NCBI GenBank assembly: GCA_944380885.1
Contig: CALWIZ010000011.1
Location: forward strand, 1-59,670
DNA: 59,670 nt
Origin: an uncultured Clostridia bacterium
GTDB lineage: Bacteria > Bacillota > Clostridia > Oscillospirales > Acutalibacteraceae
Direction of reading: 5' to 3'
In this document: positions 7,698 to 16,805 of the stretch, in pieces
How positions within the stretch are numbered: the stretch's first letter is position 1
Layout: each line of letters begins with the position of its first letter
Made by a program: the position numbers and the translations under genes
Notes under the pieces: model-generated
The model's database searches: none
The model's input: only the letters and a program-made list of their open reading frames with translations
What the model was told of the DNA's origin: nothing

Positions 7698-9022
7698 ACA
7701 AATATAATACTCACACTCAATTCCTGGACATATGGATCTCAAAAATCCCTGCACGCTGGCAAGCACACAAAATGAAACACTTATTTTCTGAACGCTCTGA
7801 AAAAGGATACCCGAATGAGCCGTTATTAGTTGCGTCTCAGAACATGGGGGTTGTTCCAAAGAACGTGTACGGCAACAGAACGGTTGAGGCGCAAAAAGAC
7901 TTGCATTTGCTGAAACTTGTACGTGTAGGTGACTTTGTTATAAGTTTGCGCTCATTTCAAGGGGGACTTGAATACGCTTACTATCAAGGCATAATTAGTC
8001 CCGCATACACAATATTGATTCCACACGAACCTATGTCAGGTTCATATTTTCGCTACCTTGCCAAAAGCAAACCATTCATCGGGCTTTTAACATTGTGCGT
8101 GACAGGCATTCGCGAAGGGCAAAATATAGACTACGCGAAGTTGAAAAACCATCTTCTCCCCGTCCCACCCCGCGAGGAGCAGGATCAGATTGTGCGCTTT
8201 CTGGATTGGAAGGTTTCGGGCATCAATAGGCTGATTGCTGTTAAACAAAAGCAGATTGCTACACTTAAGGAGTTTATGCAGGCCGAAATTGAGAAGCAAT
8301 TATGTGCGTATCCTGTGGTCGACACAGTTCGACTTAAGCAGCTCGGCACCTTTTTCAAAGGTGGCGGTTTCTCAAGAGACAATCTCGTAGAGGATGAAGA
8401 ATATCCAGCTATTCTCTATGGAGATATTTATACGCAGTATGACTACAAAACATCTATAATTACGCATCACATTGATGGAACGGCTTATTCAGCATCAAGA
8501 AAAATATTGAAGGGCGATATTGTGATGGCGGGAACCGGTGAAACGAAGGATGAAATTGGCAAATCCATTTTGTATATGGGTGACCAAATTGTTGCTGCCG
8601 GCGGAGATGTTATCGTTTTCCATCCCAATGGAGGAATAAATGTGGAGTATCTTCTTTATCAGCTTTATAGTCAGACTGCATTAAAGCATAGATTCATTAA
8701 CGGCAAGGGCGACATCATTGTTCACATTTACCCGACAGCATTGGGGAACACAATCATCACTCTTCCGAGAGAAGCCGATCAAAACAAGGTGGTATCGAGA
8801 ATAAATGAAATCATTGATCAGGTTAAGAAAGCCATTGCTGTTTTGACGGACGAGATTTCTGTGCTACGAGAATACCGAGTGCGCATTGTCGCGGATACCG
8901 TCACCGGCAAGATTGATGTCAGTGGCATCGATATCCCGGAATACGAGTTTGTGGATGAAGACACCGATAATGTAGATGAAAATTTGGAACAAGGTGCGGA
9001 CGAGCCTCCTGAGGAGGAATAA
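7694..9022 (+). CDS. hsdS: Type I restriction-modification specificity subunit
   Basis: A 442-residue HsdS with the usual two target-recognition domains. TRD1 covers about 1-150. It is followed by the conserved LLPVPPREEQDQIVRFLD and a long coiled-coil spacer. TRD2 covers about 205-370 and is closed by a second conserved segment (LPREADQNKVVSRIN) and another coil, ending in an acidic tail rich in Asp and Glu. The two TRDs read the two halves of the bipartite DNA site. That site cannot be predicted from sequence alone. The start overlaps hsdM by four bases. The second half uses more AT-rich codons around TRD2, as expected for exchangeable recognition domains. Confidence 0.95.
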   Translation: MNKYNTHTQFLDIWISKIPARWQAHKMKHLFSERSEKGYPNEPLLVASQNMGVVPKNVYGNRTVEAQKDLHLLKLVRVGDFVISLRSFQGGLEYAYYQGIISPAYTILIPHEPMSGSYFRYLAKSKPFIGLLTLCVTGIREGQNIDYAKLKNHLLPVPPREEQDQIVRFLDWKVSGINRLIAVKQKQIATLKEFMQAEIEKQLCAYPVVDTVRLKQLGTFFKGGGFSRDNLVEDEEYPAILYGDIYTQYDYKTSIITHHIDGTAYSASRKILKGDIVMAGTGETKDEIGKSILYMGDQIVAAGGDVIVFHPNGGINVEYLLYQLYSQTALKHRFINGKGDIIVHIYPTALGNTIITLPREADQNKVVSRINEIIDQVKKAIAVLTDEISVLREYRVRIVADTVTGKIDVSGIDIPEYEFVDEDTDNVDENLEQGADEPPEEE

Positions 9023-9024
9023 GT

Positions 9025-9630
9025 ATGATAGAGATAAAAGAATGGACTTGGAAGGCCATTCCCAAAAAAGAGATGACTGCAAAAACAATAACCTGTCCAT
9101 ACTGCGGCGTGCGGGTACAGGCGGGTTCTACCACCAGAATTGTCGATACAGCTACCGGTGCCATTAAATATCAAATTCACAAATGCCCGGAGTGCTTCAT
9201 GCCGGTCATCATTGGTCTTGACGGAAAAATCATACCGCAGTCACAGCTGCTGCCCTATGAAGATGTACGCTTTCTACCGCCCAATGTAGAAAAGCTGTAT
9301 AACGAATGCAGAAAGTGCTTTCTAAATGAGTGTTATCACTCGGTTATAATGGTTTCACGAACATTGTTATTGTTAATGTATATTGCGGTTGACAAGGGCG
9401 CTGATGTGGGAAAACGCTTCGTCGAATACATAGATTTTTTGGAAGTGAATGGCTATATCGGTAGACAAAACAAAGCATGGGTCGATAAAATAAGAAAGAT
9501 AGGAAACAAGTATACGCACGAAATGGGAATGGCAACCCAAGAAGATGCCGATAAGGTTATTGTATTTATAAAACAGCTATTGGGCAACTTATATGAGATG
9601 CCTCATTTAGCAGAAAAGGAGGAAGCGTAA
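9025..9630 (+). CDS. DUF4145-type HEPN protein with N-terminal zinc ribbon
   Basis: A 201-residue protein. Residues 24-58 carry two Cys pairs (CPYC and CPEC), a zinc ribbon. The C-terminal domain has the DUF4145 pattern: a conserved NECYHSVIMVSRTLL helix and IRKIGNKYTHEM near 155-167, with the R-x-x-GN-x3-H signature. DUF4145 belongs to the HEPN superfamily and is repeatedly linked to restriction-modification loci. It lies two bases after hsdS and its stop overlaps the hsdR ATG, so it is expressed with the system. Its role is inferred: it may modulate or back up restriction as an RNase, or be a structural accessory. Confidence 0.85.
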   Translation: MIEIKEWTWKAIPKKEMTAKTITCPYCGVRVQAGSTTRIVDTATGAIKYQIHKCPECFMPVIIGLDGKIIPQSQLLPYEDVRFLPPNVEKLYNECRKCFLNECYHSVIMVSRTLLLLMYIAVDKGADVGKRFVEYIDFLEVNGYIGRQNKAWVDKIRKIGNKYTHEMGMATQEDADKVIVFIKQLLGNLYEMPHLAEKEEA

Positions 9631-12611
9631 TGCCGACCAATACCAAGGAAAGCGGATTCGAAGCTCTCATTGTAAACTGGCTTGTTGAGCACAACGGATA
9701 TGAAGAAGGCTCCAACACCGACTACAACAAAGAATACGCCATTGATGAGACTCGGCTTTTTCGGTTCCTGCAGGATACGCAACCGGAGCAATTAGAGAAG
9801 CTGGGCATCCGGAAAAGTCATCAAAAATACGCACAGTTTCTCAACCGTTTACAGGGCGAGATTTCTAAGCGCGGCATAGTTGACGTGCTGCGAAACGGCA
9901 TCAAAGTATACCCCGCCGACCTGATCATGTTTTACCTGACTCCCTCTGAGGGCAACGCAAAAGCTAAAGAGCTGTTCCAAAAGAATATTTTCAGCGTCAC
10001 CCGACAACTCCGCTATTCACAGGATGCAGCCAAACTGGCATTGGATCTGTGCGTATTTATCAATGGCCTCCCGGTTATTACATTTGAACTAAAGAATCAG
10101 ATCACAAAGCAAAATGTTGATGAAGCCGTTCAGCAGTACAAGGATGACCGTGATTCCAGAGAGATGTTGTTCCAGTTCAAACGCTGCATGGTGCATTTTG
10201 CCGTAGACGATGCCCGTATCAAGTTCTGCACGAAACTTGCCGGACAAGACAGCTGGTTTCTGCCCTTTGACAAGGGATATAATGATGGTGCAGGAAATCC
10301 ACCAAATCCCAATGGCATCATGACTGATTATCTTTGGAAGGATATTCTCACCAAGGAAAAACTGACGCTGATTATAGAAAACTACGCGCAGGTCGTTGTC
10401 GAGGTGGACGAGGACACCAAAAAGAAAAAGGAAAAGCAGATTTTCCCCCGCTACCATCAGCTCGATGTTGTAACGAAGCTGCTTGCCGATATGAAAACAA
10501 ACGGTGTCGGGAAAAAGTATCTTATTCAGCACAGCGCAGGCAGCGGCAAATCCAACTCTATCGCTTGGCTTGCTCATCAACTGATTGGGCTTGAACAGGA
10601 CGGTCGCCCGATGCTGGATTCCGTTATTGTAGTCACCGACCGCCGGATTCTCGACAAGCAGATTCGGGATACGATCAAGCAGTTCATGCAGGTCGGCAAC
10701 ACGGTCGCATGGGCGGAGCACTCCGGCGATCTTACGAAAGCCATTACAGATGGAAAGCGTATTATCGTGACCACGATTGAGAAGTTCCCGTACATCGTTC
10801 CACAGATTGGAGCAGAACACAAGGATAACCATTTCGCCATTATCATCGATGAGGCTCATTCCGGACAGAGCGGAAGAAACTCTGCGCAGATGAACCTTGC
10901 ACTTTCAGGGCTTGCTTCCGATGACGAGATGGATAACGAGGATAAGATCAACGCCATGATGGAAGGGCGTAAACTGCTGAACAATGCCAGCTACTTTGCG
11001 TTTACCGCAACCCCAAAGAATAAAACGCTGGAAACATTCGGCGTTCCATATCAGGACGGCGACGATATCAAGCACAGACCTTTCCATGTTTATACGATGA
11101 AACAGGCAATCCAGGAAGGATTCATTCTGGATGTGCTGCAATACTATACGCCTATCGACAGCTTCTATAAGTTGATGAAGACCGTCGAGGATGACCCGAT
11201 GTTCGATAAGAAGCGGGCACAGAAGAAGCTGCGCAGCTTTGTGGAAAGCGACAGCTATACCATTGCCAAGAAAGCGGCTATGATGGTAGATCATTTTCAC
11301 GAACAAGTCATTGCCAAAGGAAAAATCGGCGGGCAGGCTCGCGCTATGGTCGTGACCTCCAGCATTCCTCGCTGTATCGAATATTATTACGCCATCAATA
11401 AATGCCTTGCGGATAGGCACAGTCCATATAAAACGATTATCGCCTTTTCAGGCGAGAATAAGTATCAAGGTCAGGAACCGCCGCTTACCTCTGCCGGATT
11501 GAACGGTTTCCCGGACGCTAAGATACCGAAGGAGTTCAAAAAAGACCCGTATCGCATTCTCATTGTTGCGGATATGTTCCAGACGGGCTTTGATGAACCG
11601 CTGCTCCACACCATGTATGTGGACAAGGTGCTTTATGACATCAAGGCGGTACAGACGCTCTCCCGCTTGAACCGCTGCTGCCCGAAAAAGTACGATACCT
11701 TCGTATTGGACTTTGCAAACAAGCCGGAGATGATTCAGGAATCATTTTCGCGATATTACCGCACCACGATTCTGTCCGGCGAAACCGATCCGAACAAGCT
11801 ATACGACCTGGTTGCAACAATGGAGGAATACCAGGTGTTCTCCAACGAAGATGTCGAGCGGCTTGTCAATTTGTACCTGGATGGAGCGGATCGCGACAAA
11901 CTTGATCCCACATTAGATGCCTGTACTGCCGTTTACAAGCAGTTTGACACGGATGATCAGATTAAATTTAAGAGCGCAGCAAAGGCGTTCGTGCGTACAT
12001 ATGGCTTTCTCGGAGCGATTTTGCCGTATGGTAACGCAGACTGGGAACGGTTGTCCATCTTTCTTAATTTGCTGATACCAAAGCTGCCGTCTCCGCGAGA
12101 GGACGATCTTTCGCAGGGGATTCTTGAAACGATCGACCTCGAAAGTTACCGCAACGAGGCGCGTGAGGTCATGTCCATTCGCCTGGAAGATACCGATACG
12201 GAGGTGGCTCCCGTACCGGCAGGAAAGGTCGGGCACATCGTTGAACCGGAAATGGATTTGCTGTCTGTCATTCTCTCCAATTTCAATGATATGTTTGGTA
12301 ACATCAATTGGAATGATGCGGATAACGTGCGGAGGCAGATCCTTGAGATACCGGCCATGGTCTCTAAGGACGAAAAATATCAGAATGCCATGAGAAACTC
12401 TGATGAGCAAAGTGCGCGCTTGGAAAGCGAACGTGCTCTGCAGCAGGTCATCTTTTCGATTATGGCGGACAATATGGAGCTGTTCAAGCAGTTTCAGGAC
12501 AATCCATCATTTAAGAAATGGCTGTCCGACCTTGTATTTAACTTGACCTACAACAAGGACGGAAAGCCTTATGAAGCGCCCAACTCAAATATAGTCCCAA
12601 GAGAAAACTAA
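9630..12611 (+). CDS. hsdR: Type I restriction endonuclease subunit
   Basis: A 993-residue HsdR motor-nuclease. The N-terminal PD-(D/E)XK domain has a core near 148-155 (VITFELKNQ, with the E-x-K pair). It is followed by a superfamily 2 translocase with Walker A near 300 (AGSGKSNS), DEAH near 405 (IIDEAHSGQSG), motif III TATP near 445, and motif VI (QTLSRLNR) near 675. It translocates DNA towards itself and cuts at a distance from unmethylated sites. ATG overlaps the TAA of the preceding gene. All expected motifs are present, so the system looks functional. Confidence 0.97.
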   Translation: MPTNTKESGFEALIVNWLVEHNGYEEGSNTDYNKEYAIDETRLFRFLQDTQPEQLEKLGIRKSHQKYAQFLNRLQGEISKRGIVDVLRNGIKVYPADLIMFYLTPSEGNAKAKELFQKNIFSVTRQLRYSQDAAKLALDLCVFINGLPVITFELKNQITKQNVDEAVQQYKDDRDSREMLFQFKRCMVHFAVDDARIKFCTKLAGQDSWFLPFDKGYNDGAGNPPNPNGIMTDYLWKDILTKEKLTLIIENYAQVVVEVDEDTKKKKEKQIFPRYHQLDVVTKLLADMKTNGVGKKYLIQHSAGSGKSNSIAWLAHQLIGLEQDGRPMLDSVIVVTDRRILDKQIRDTIKQFMQVGNTVAWAEHSGDLTKAITDGKRIIVTTIEKFPYIVPQIGAEHKDNHFAIIIDEAHSGQSGRNSAQMNLALSGLASDDEMDNEDKINAMMEGRKLLNNASYFAFTATPKNKTLETFGVPYQDGDDIKHRPFHVYTMKQAIQEGFILDVLQYYTPIDSFYKLMKTVEDDPMFDKKRAQKKLRSFVESDSYTIAKKAAMMVDHFHEQVIAKGKIGGQARAMVVTSSIPRCIEYYYAINKCLADRHSPYKTIIAFSGENKYQGQEPPLTSAGLNGFPDAKIPKEFKKDPYRILIVADMFQTGFDEPLLHTMYVDKVLYDIKAVQTLSRLNRCCPKKYDTFVLDFANKPEMIQESFSRYYRTTILSGETDPNKLYDLVATMEEYQVFSNEDVERLVNLYLDGADRDKLDPTLDACTAVYKQFDTDDQIKFKSAAKAFVRTYGFLGAILPYGNADWERLSIFLNLLIPKLPSPREDDLSQGILETIDLESYRNEAREVMSIRLEDTDTEVAPVPAGKVGHIVEPEMDLLSVILSNFNDMFGNINWNDADNVRRQILEIPAMVSKDEKYQNAMRNSDEQSARLESERALQQVIFSIMADNMELFKQFQDNPSFKKWLSDLVFNLTYNKDGKPYEAPNSNIVPREN

Positions 12612-12741
12612 CGTATGTATTGTGAATCGAAAGAATAAGCCTATTTCATCAATTTATGGAGTTGTTCAGAATGTGATGACATAACGTGAGCTTTGGACAG
12701 ATAACAGCAATATGGTGAGGCAATACAACCTTTCAATCACA

Positions 12742-12802
12742 TAAAACCCCATCGTATATATGGCACAGTTTAGCTCCGCGCCATAGCATTCGGTGGGGTT
12801 TT
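12742..12802. terminator. Bidirectional terminator between hsdR and the sigma-like gene
   Basis: TAAAACCCCATCG (from 12742) pairs with CGGTGGGGTTTTA (to 12803), giving a 12-13 pair stem with A tracts on one arm and T tracts on the other. A nested ATGGC/GCCAT stem (12760-12764 with 12780-12784) sits in the loop. It lies between convergent genes. The rest of 12612-12857 shows nothing else. Confidence 0.75.
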
Positions 12803-12857
12803 AAGTTTTACATTTGCTGCCGCTTGCTTTATCTTAACTACCTCTTGTTCAACACAA

Positions 12858-14228
12858 CTATCCCTGCCCGCCTGTGCGTGGCGGATGATAAAACGGCATT
12901 CTGGGGTTTGCATTATGGCTATTGATGCGTGGGAGGTTTTCAAGCGGAATGGCATAGAACCGCTCCTTGATGAAATTTCCGTTCATGCCGTCGATGATTT
13001 TTGCGGCCTGTTCCGCATAAGCGCCGGTTATATCAAACTCCGCAAGGCGGACGATCTGAAAGCGATGCTTTCCGGCAGCGGTATACAGAATCTCACCGGC
13101 TTTTCCGTCGCCGTAAGGCGTATAGGCGTAGGCGGCTGACTGCACTATTTTCTTGTCTTTTTCTTTTATAACCGTTATAGCAGTTTGCTTTAAGAAAACG
13201 CCGTCGCAAAAGCCCATGGCGCACAGTTCCCTGGCAAACTTTTCGATTGCCGCTTTGCGCTTTTTCTCAATACTCTTTTCGCCCGACGCACCTTGTTTCA
13301 ATGCGATCTCCGCATAGGTGTTGGGCTTAAAAATGCCGAAACAGTCAAAACACACACCGAGAGAAAGAGATAAAATTTGCTTATCCTTAGGGGTGATTTT
13401 ATCGGCAGCTTCACGGAAATTGTCACGGTAAATACTGCGCAGAACTTCCTCAAACAGGGGCACGGACGGGTCTACAATCAGCTCGTCCGAAACGGTGCCG
13501 TCCGCTGTATTTTCGTTTTCCTCTGTCGGGACAATGCCGATGGGATATTCGCAAGTCTTGCCGACAGCAACAAGTTCGGCGACTTTTTTCTCTGTAAATC
13601 CGGTTTCTTTTACGGCAAGCGCGATGCGCGCATCAGCGGAAAGCTCGGGAGCGCTGTTATAAATGCACATAACCTTGCGCAGTTCGGCATACCCGTTTTG
13701 CGTCGGCACGGTGCAGGCATTTTTCGTTGTGCGGATATAATCCAGCTGCCGAATTACTGCTGCCTTTTTCACATACTGCAAAAGCGGAATGGGGTCGGCG
13801 GCATCATAGCCGAGAAAGGCAAACCACAATGTTTCCAAAAAGATTTGCTTGATGTCCTCGGTGTCATCCGCAGACAGATTATAATGTGCAACAAACCGTT
13901 CGGCACGGCTTTGCAGTACCGGCTCATACGCGCGGATGAATGCTTCAAAATATCCTTTATCTTGGCTCTTGATTGCCTCAACAAAATATGTGTTCAAATC
14001 ATCGAACCGCACGCCGCTTTTATCGCTTTCGGTAAAGGCAGATGTGCGTTCGATTTTTTCTTTGCAGAAATATTTGATACGCAGAATTTCATCGTTGATT
14101 TCCCAAAGCCGCAGCTTACCCGAACGGACAGAAGAAAGAATATCGTTCCATATTGCCGGCTCGTGCAGCCGCTTATCCGTTATGCCGCAAAGCAGTTTTT
14201 CGGCAGCCTTTTTGTATTCGGCGTCCAT
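12858..14228 (-). CDS. Sigma-factor-like protein of an integrative element
   Basis: A 456-residue protein. Residues about 90-165 resemble sigma-70 region 2 (YFEAFIRAYEPVLQSRAERF, then TEDIKQIFLETLWFAFL, then LLQYVKKAAVIRQLDYIR). Around 300-345 is a region-4-like segment (ITPKDKQILSLSLG, then SIEKKRKAAIEKFAREL). A long insertion separates them, and a 100-residue C-terminal extension is unassigned. Its length and divergence suggest an element-encoded regulator rather than a housekeeping or standard ECF sigma. Ribosome site GGGGG precedes ATG 14228. It is downstream of, and only 31 bp from, the DUF6076-like gene. The pair recurs on Clostridia elements as I recall them, but this was not checked. 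Confidence 0.55.
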   Translation of the reverse strand: MDAEYKKAAEKLLCGITDKRLHEPAIWNDILSSVRSGKLRLWEINDEILRIKYFCKEKIERTSAFTESDKSGVRFDDLNTYFVEAIKSQDKGYFEAFIRAYEPVLQSRAERFVAHYNLSADDTEDIKQIFLETLWFAFLGYDAADPIPLLQYVKKAAVIRQLDYIRTTKNACTVPTQNGYAELRKVMCIYNSAPELSADARIALAVKETGFTEKKVAELVAVGKTCEYPIGIVPTEENENTADGTVSDELIVDPSVPLFEEVLRSIYRDNFREAADKITPKDKQILSLSLGVCFDCFGIFKPNTYAEIALKQGASGEKSIEKKRKAAIEKFARELCAMGFCDGVFLKQTAITVIKEKDKKIVQSAAYAYTPYGDGKAGEILYTAAGKHRFQIVRLAEFDITGAYAEQAAKIIDGMNGNFIKERFYAIPLENLPRINSHNANPRMPFYHPPRTGGQG

Positions 14229-14259
14229 ACGCGCACCCCCTTTCCAAAGAAAAATGATA

Positions 14260-15447
14260 TTACTTTTTACCCAGTGCCTCTTTTGCCTCGTTGATCAGGT
14301 TCCGTAAAATCATATCCTGCTCATACTGATTTTGCGCGTAATCAAAATCGATCTGTGCTTCTTCATAATGCCGTTTGGCAAGCTCGATTGCCTTATCGCA
14401 CACATCCACATCATATTTGGCGGACGGCAGATTTTTGTTGGTTTTGTGCTTTTCGTTGCGCAGAGAATCGTATCTCTTTTTCCAAATCGCATAGCCGAAA
14501 CCGTCCTTTTTCTTTTGCTTCGGCATATTTAGCTTGTTCTTTGCGACGTATGCACAAGGAACGCCGTACTCCGGATTGACGGTGCTGCAATACAGCTGCT
14601 TATGCGCGGTTTCCATAAAGAAAAATCGGTGGCAGATTCCGCATTGCCAGGAGTAATGTCCGGCGGCGAGTCCTTCGAATAGATCGGTAACATAAAAATT
14701 GAGCATACGGTCGAAATGAATTCGGCGGCCGAGCATAGCAGAGCCGTTTTTGTTTTCAAGGACAACCGGCGCCATCCAAACGCCAGGCTCAAGCGTAAAA
14801 TTGTGTGTAATTTCAGTGGCGTTTAGTTCCTCGATCCATTCCGCCACTTCTTCTTTTCCGAAAAATTCTTTTGTAAAACCGGCAAGGAGAACTTTGTCCC
14901 GAAATCCGTTCTCGGTGAGGTTTACAAAATACATCATCGCAACCTTATAAAAATTGAAGGTGTCGGCGCAAAGATAAATGTAAGATTTTATGAATTCGGT
15001 AAGAACGATAATGTGGTCATGCATAGCCGTGCCTTCGGGAACAAAATTGATATTCGGTATCGGCAGGGAAGAAAAGCTGCGCTGCCACTCTTTGATTTTA
15101 TCATCACCGAGAAGCAAATCAATATGTTCGTATTCTCCGCGGATATCAAAATAAGAAAACGGTTTTATTTTCCCGATAATATCAAGTATTTTTTCTACGG
15201 CGTTCCAAATGCTTGTAAACAGCTCATCGCTGTAATTTTCCGCATTCAGTCGGTTATACAAATCATTGAGTTTATCGCCCGTCTTAAAAACGTATAGCAA
15301 CTTGTCGGCGGGGATGTTTAATATATCGTGGGTAATGATTCCGAGCGGCAGAGTTTTGCCGCCTAAAATAAAATCGTCACCTGTAAAATCAACAGAGAAC
15401 TTATAAAAATTCGCATCGCCCACGGGTTTTGTTTCAATCAGATTCAT
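14260..15447 (-). CDS. DUF6076-like protein with zinc-binding cluster
   Basis: A 395-residue cytoplasmic protein. Start chosen at ATG 15447, because GAGGTG lies six bases upstream; a GTG start nine bases earlier overlaps it. Residues 1-260 are not recognisable. At about 270-300 there is a treble-clef-like arrangement (CGICHRFFF, then YCS and PC), consistent with one zinc. The C-terminal 80 residues are Lys-rich and helical. It resembles proteins annotated as DUF6076 on gut Clostridia mobile elements, always near a sigma-like gene. No biochemical role is known. It is probably the first gene of a two-gene operon with the sigma-like gene. Confidence 0.6.
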   Translation of the reverse strand: MNLIETKPVGDANFYKFSVDFTGDDFILGGKTLPLGIITHDILNIPADKLLYVFKTGDKLNDLYNRLNAENYSDELFTSIWNAVEKILDIIGKIKPFSYFDIRGEYEHIDLLLGDDKIKEWQRSFSSLPIPNINFVPEGTAMHDHIIVLTEFIKSYIYLCADTFNFYKVAMMYFVNLTENGFRDKVLLAGFTKEFFGKEEVAEWIEELNATEITHNFTLEPGVWMAPVVLENKNGSAMLGRRIHFDRMLNFYVTDLFEGLAAGHYSWQCGICHRFFFMETAHKQLYCSTVNPEYGVPCAYVAKNKLNMPKQKKKDGFGYAIWKKRYDSLRNEKHKTNKNLPSAKYDVDVCDKAIELAKRHYEEAQIDFDYAQNQYEQDMILRNLINEAKEALGKK

Positions 15448-15651
15448 GCGGCACACCTCGTTTCCGTAATCAGTATATCATAAAATCATTTCGCTGTCAT
15501 CGGAAATTACAAAAATTTCAGAAACGAATTTTTGCGCTCACAGCATTTTATGTGATTTTTCTGTTTTCAGCCATTAGATAGATAGGAGAGCAAAAGCATC
15601 GGTTCCGCCGCCGCTGCTTTTGCTCTTACTTTTTTGCAAGGAGATTTCAGT

Positions 15652-16107
15652 ATGGCTGACGAAAAAACAAAACTCGCCGTTATCGACGGCGAAACCTTAA
15701 TGGACATGAAACTTCCGCCGACAAAGTTTTGTGTCGACACGTTGCTGCCGCAGGGGTTATGCATCCTCGGCGGCGCGTCAAAGATCGGCAAATCGTGGTG
15801 GGTGCTGGACCTGTGTGTGCGTATCGCAAAGGGTGAACCGATGTGGGATCTGAAAACGACCGGAGGAACAACACTGTATCTTTGCTTGGAGGACACCCTG
15901 CGCCGCGTGCAGAACCGTCTGCTTTGCATCACCGACGAAGTGCCGCCCAATGCGTTTTTTGCGACCTCTGCCGGAACGCTGTCCGACGGTCTGTGCGAAC
16001 AGATACGGGATTTTGTAAAAGAGCATCCCGACACGGTTTTTGTTGCCGTGGATACCTTTCAGATCGTGCGCAACAACAGCATCGACACCTCTTACGCAAA
16101 CGACTAA
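15652..16107 (+). pseudogene. Truncated RepA-like AAA ATPase (replicative helicase loader type)
   Basis: A 151-residue N-terminal half of a RecA-fold ATPase. It has Walker A near 45-52 (GGASKIGKS), a conserved TLYLCLEDT segment, and Walker B near 130-137 (VFVAVDTFQ). Full-length relatives continue for at least another 150-200 residues with an HLRK-type sensor helix. Here the frame ends in YAND-stop, immediately after Walker B, and the next gene starts 37 bases on, so the C-terminal half is deleted. The start is ATG 15652, eight bases after AAGGAG. In intact elements such a gene supports replication of the excised circle; this copy cannot. Confidence 0.7.
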
Positions 16108-16143
16108 GGTGCATTTTTGCCAACCGAAAGGATGATTTAATAT

Positions 16144-16746
16144 ATGGCTGAAGAAAAATATATGAGCGGATGTAAGCTTAGACAATACCTGCACATCTCC
16201 ACACGGAAGATGAAATATCTGATGGATCATAATTATATCCCGCATGAAAACACAGGACACACAACCCATAAGTACCGAGTGCTGATAGAGGATGCGGAAA
16301 TGTTCAAACTCCGTATGGATACCGAGGTTGGTTTTCTATCAGAGCTGAACGGTCTGTTCTCAAACCGAACCGAACGGCATCCGCGCCCGATGTTCGAAGC
16401 CACCGAAGAAAACTGCAAAGCCTTCAGACTGTGGCTTGAAAAGGAGTGGGCAGAGCTACCCGAAGCTCTGCCCACGCAGACGGCGGCAAGGCTTATCGGT
16501 AATAACCCGCAGCGTATACACGAACTGATAAGGGAAGAAACCCTGCACGGAATTAAAATCGGCCCGGTCCAATACTGTGCTAAAGAAGAATTTATTAACT
16601 ACATATCGTCCCCGCAAAAATTATCCGCCCCTCGCACCGAAAAATACAAAGAACTCATCCGCGAGTTTAAATATAAACAACGCCGCGAGCGCGAAAACGA
16701 ACAGCGCAGATGTAAGAGAAAACAGAGAAGGGACGAAAAACCTTGA
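16144..16746 (+). CDS. Element-associated HTH-like DNA-binding protein
   Basis: A 200-residue basic protein. The N-terminal 50 residues look like a MerR/excisionase winged helix (MSGCKLRQYLHISTRKMKYLMD, then IPHENTGHTTHKYRV). A second HTH-like block lies at about 110-160 (PTQTAARLIGNNPQRIHELI). The last 40 residues are extremely Lys/Arg-rich. It follows the truncated ATPase and precedes a strong terminator. In similar elements a tyrosine integrase follows; here none is present. I infer a role in excision or replication control, but the family name is not known to me. Confidence 0.65.
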   Translation: MAEEKYMSGCKLRQYLHISTRKMKYLMDHNYIPHENTGHTTHKYRVLIEDAEMFKLRMDTEVGFLSELNGLFSNRTERHPRPMFEATEENCKAFRLWLEKEWAELPEALPTQTAARLIGNNPQRIHELIREETLHGIKIGPVQYCAKEEFINYISSPQKLSAPRTEKYKELIREFKYKQRRERENEQRRCKRKQRRDEKP

Positions 16747-16762
16747 TTAAGAATAAAGTTTC

Positions 16763-16797
16763 AAAGGGACAGTGCGTGATTGCTTCTGTCCCTTTTT
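16763..16797 (+). terminator. Rho-independent terminator
   Basis: AAAGGGACAG (16763-16772) pairs perfectly with CTGTCCCTTT (16786-16795) across a 13-base loop and is followed by a T run. It sits just after the HTH-like gene and can also terminate the convergent zinc-ribbon gene. Confidence 0.88.
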
Positions 16798-16805
16798 AAA
16801 TATTG

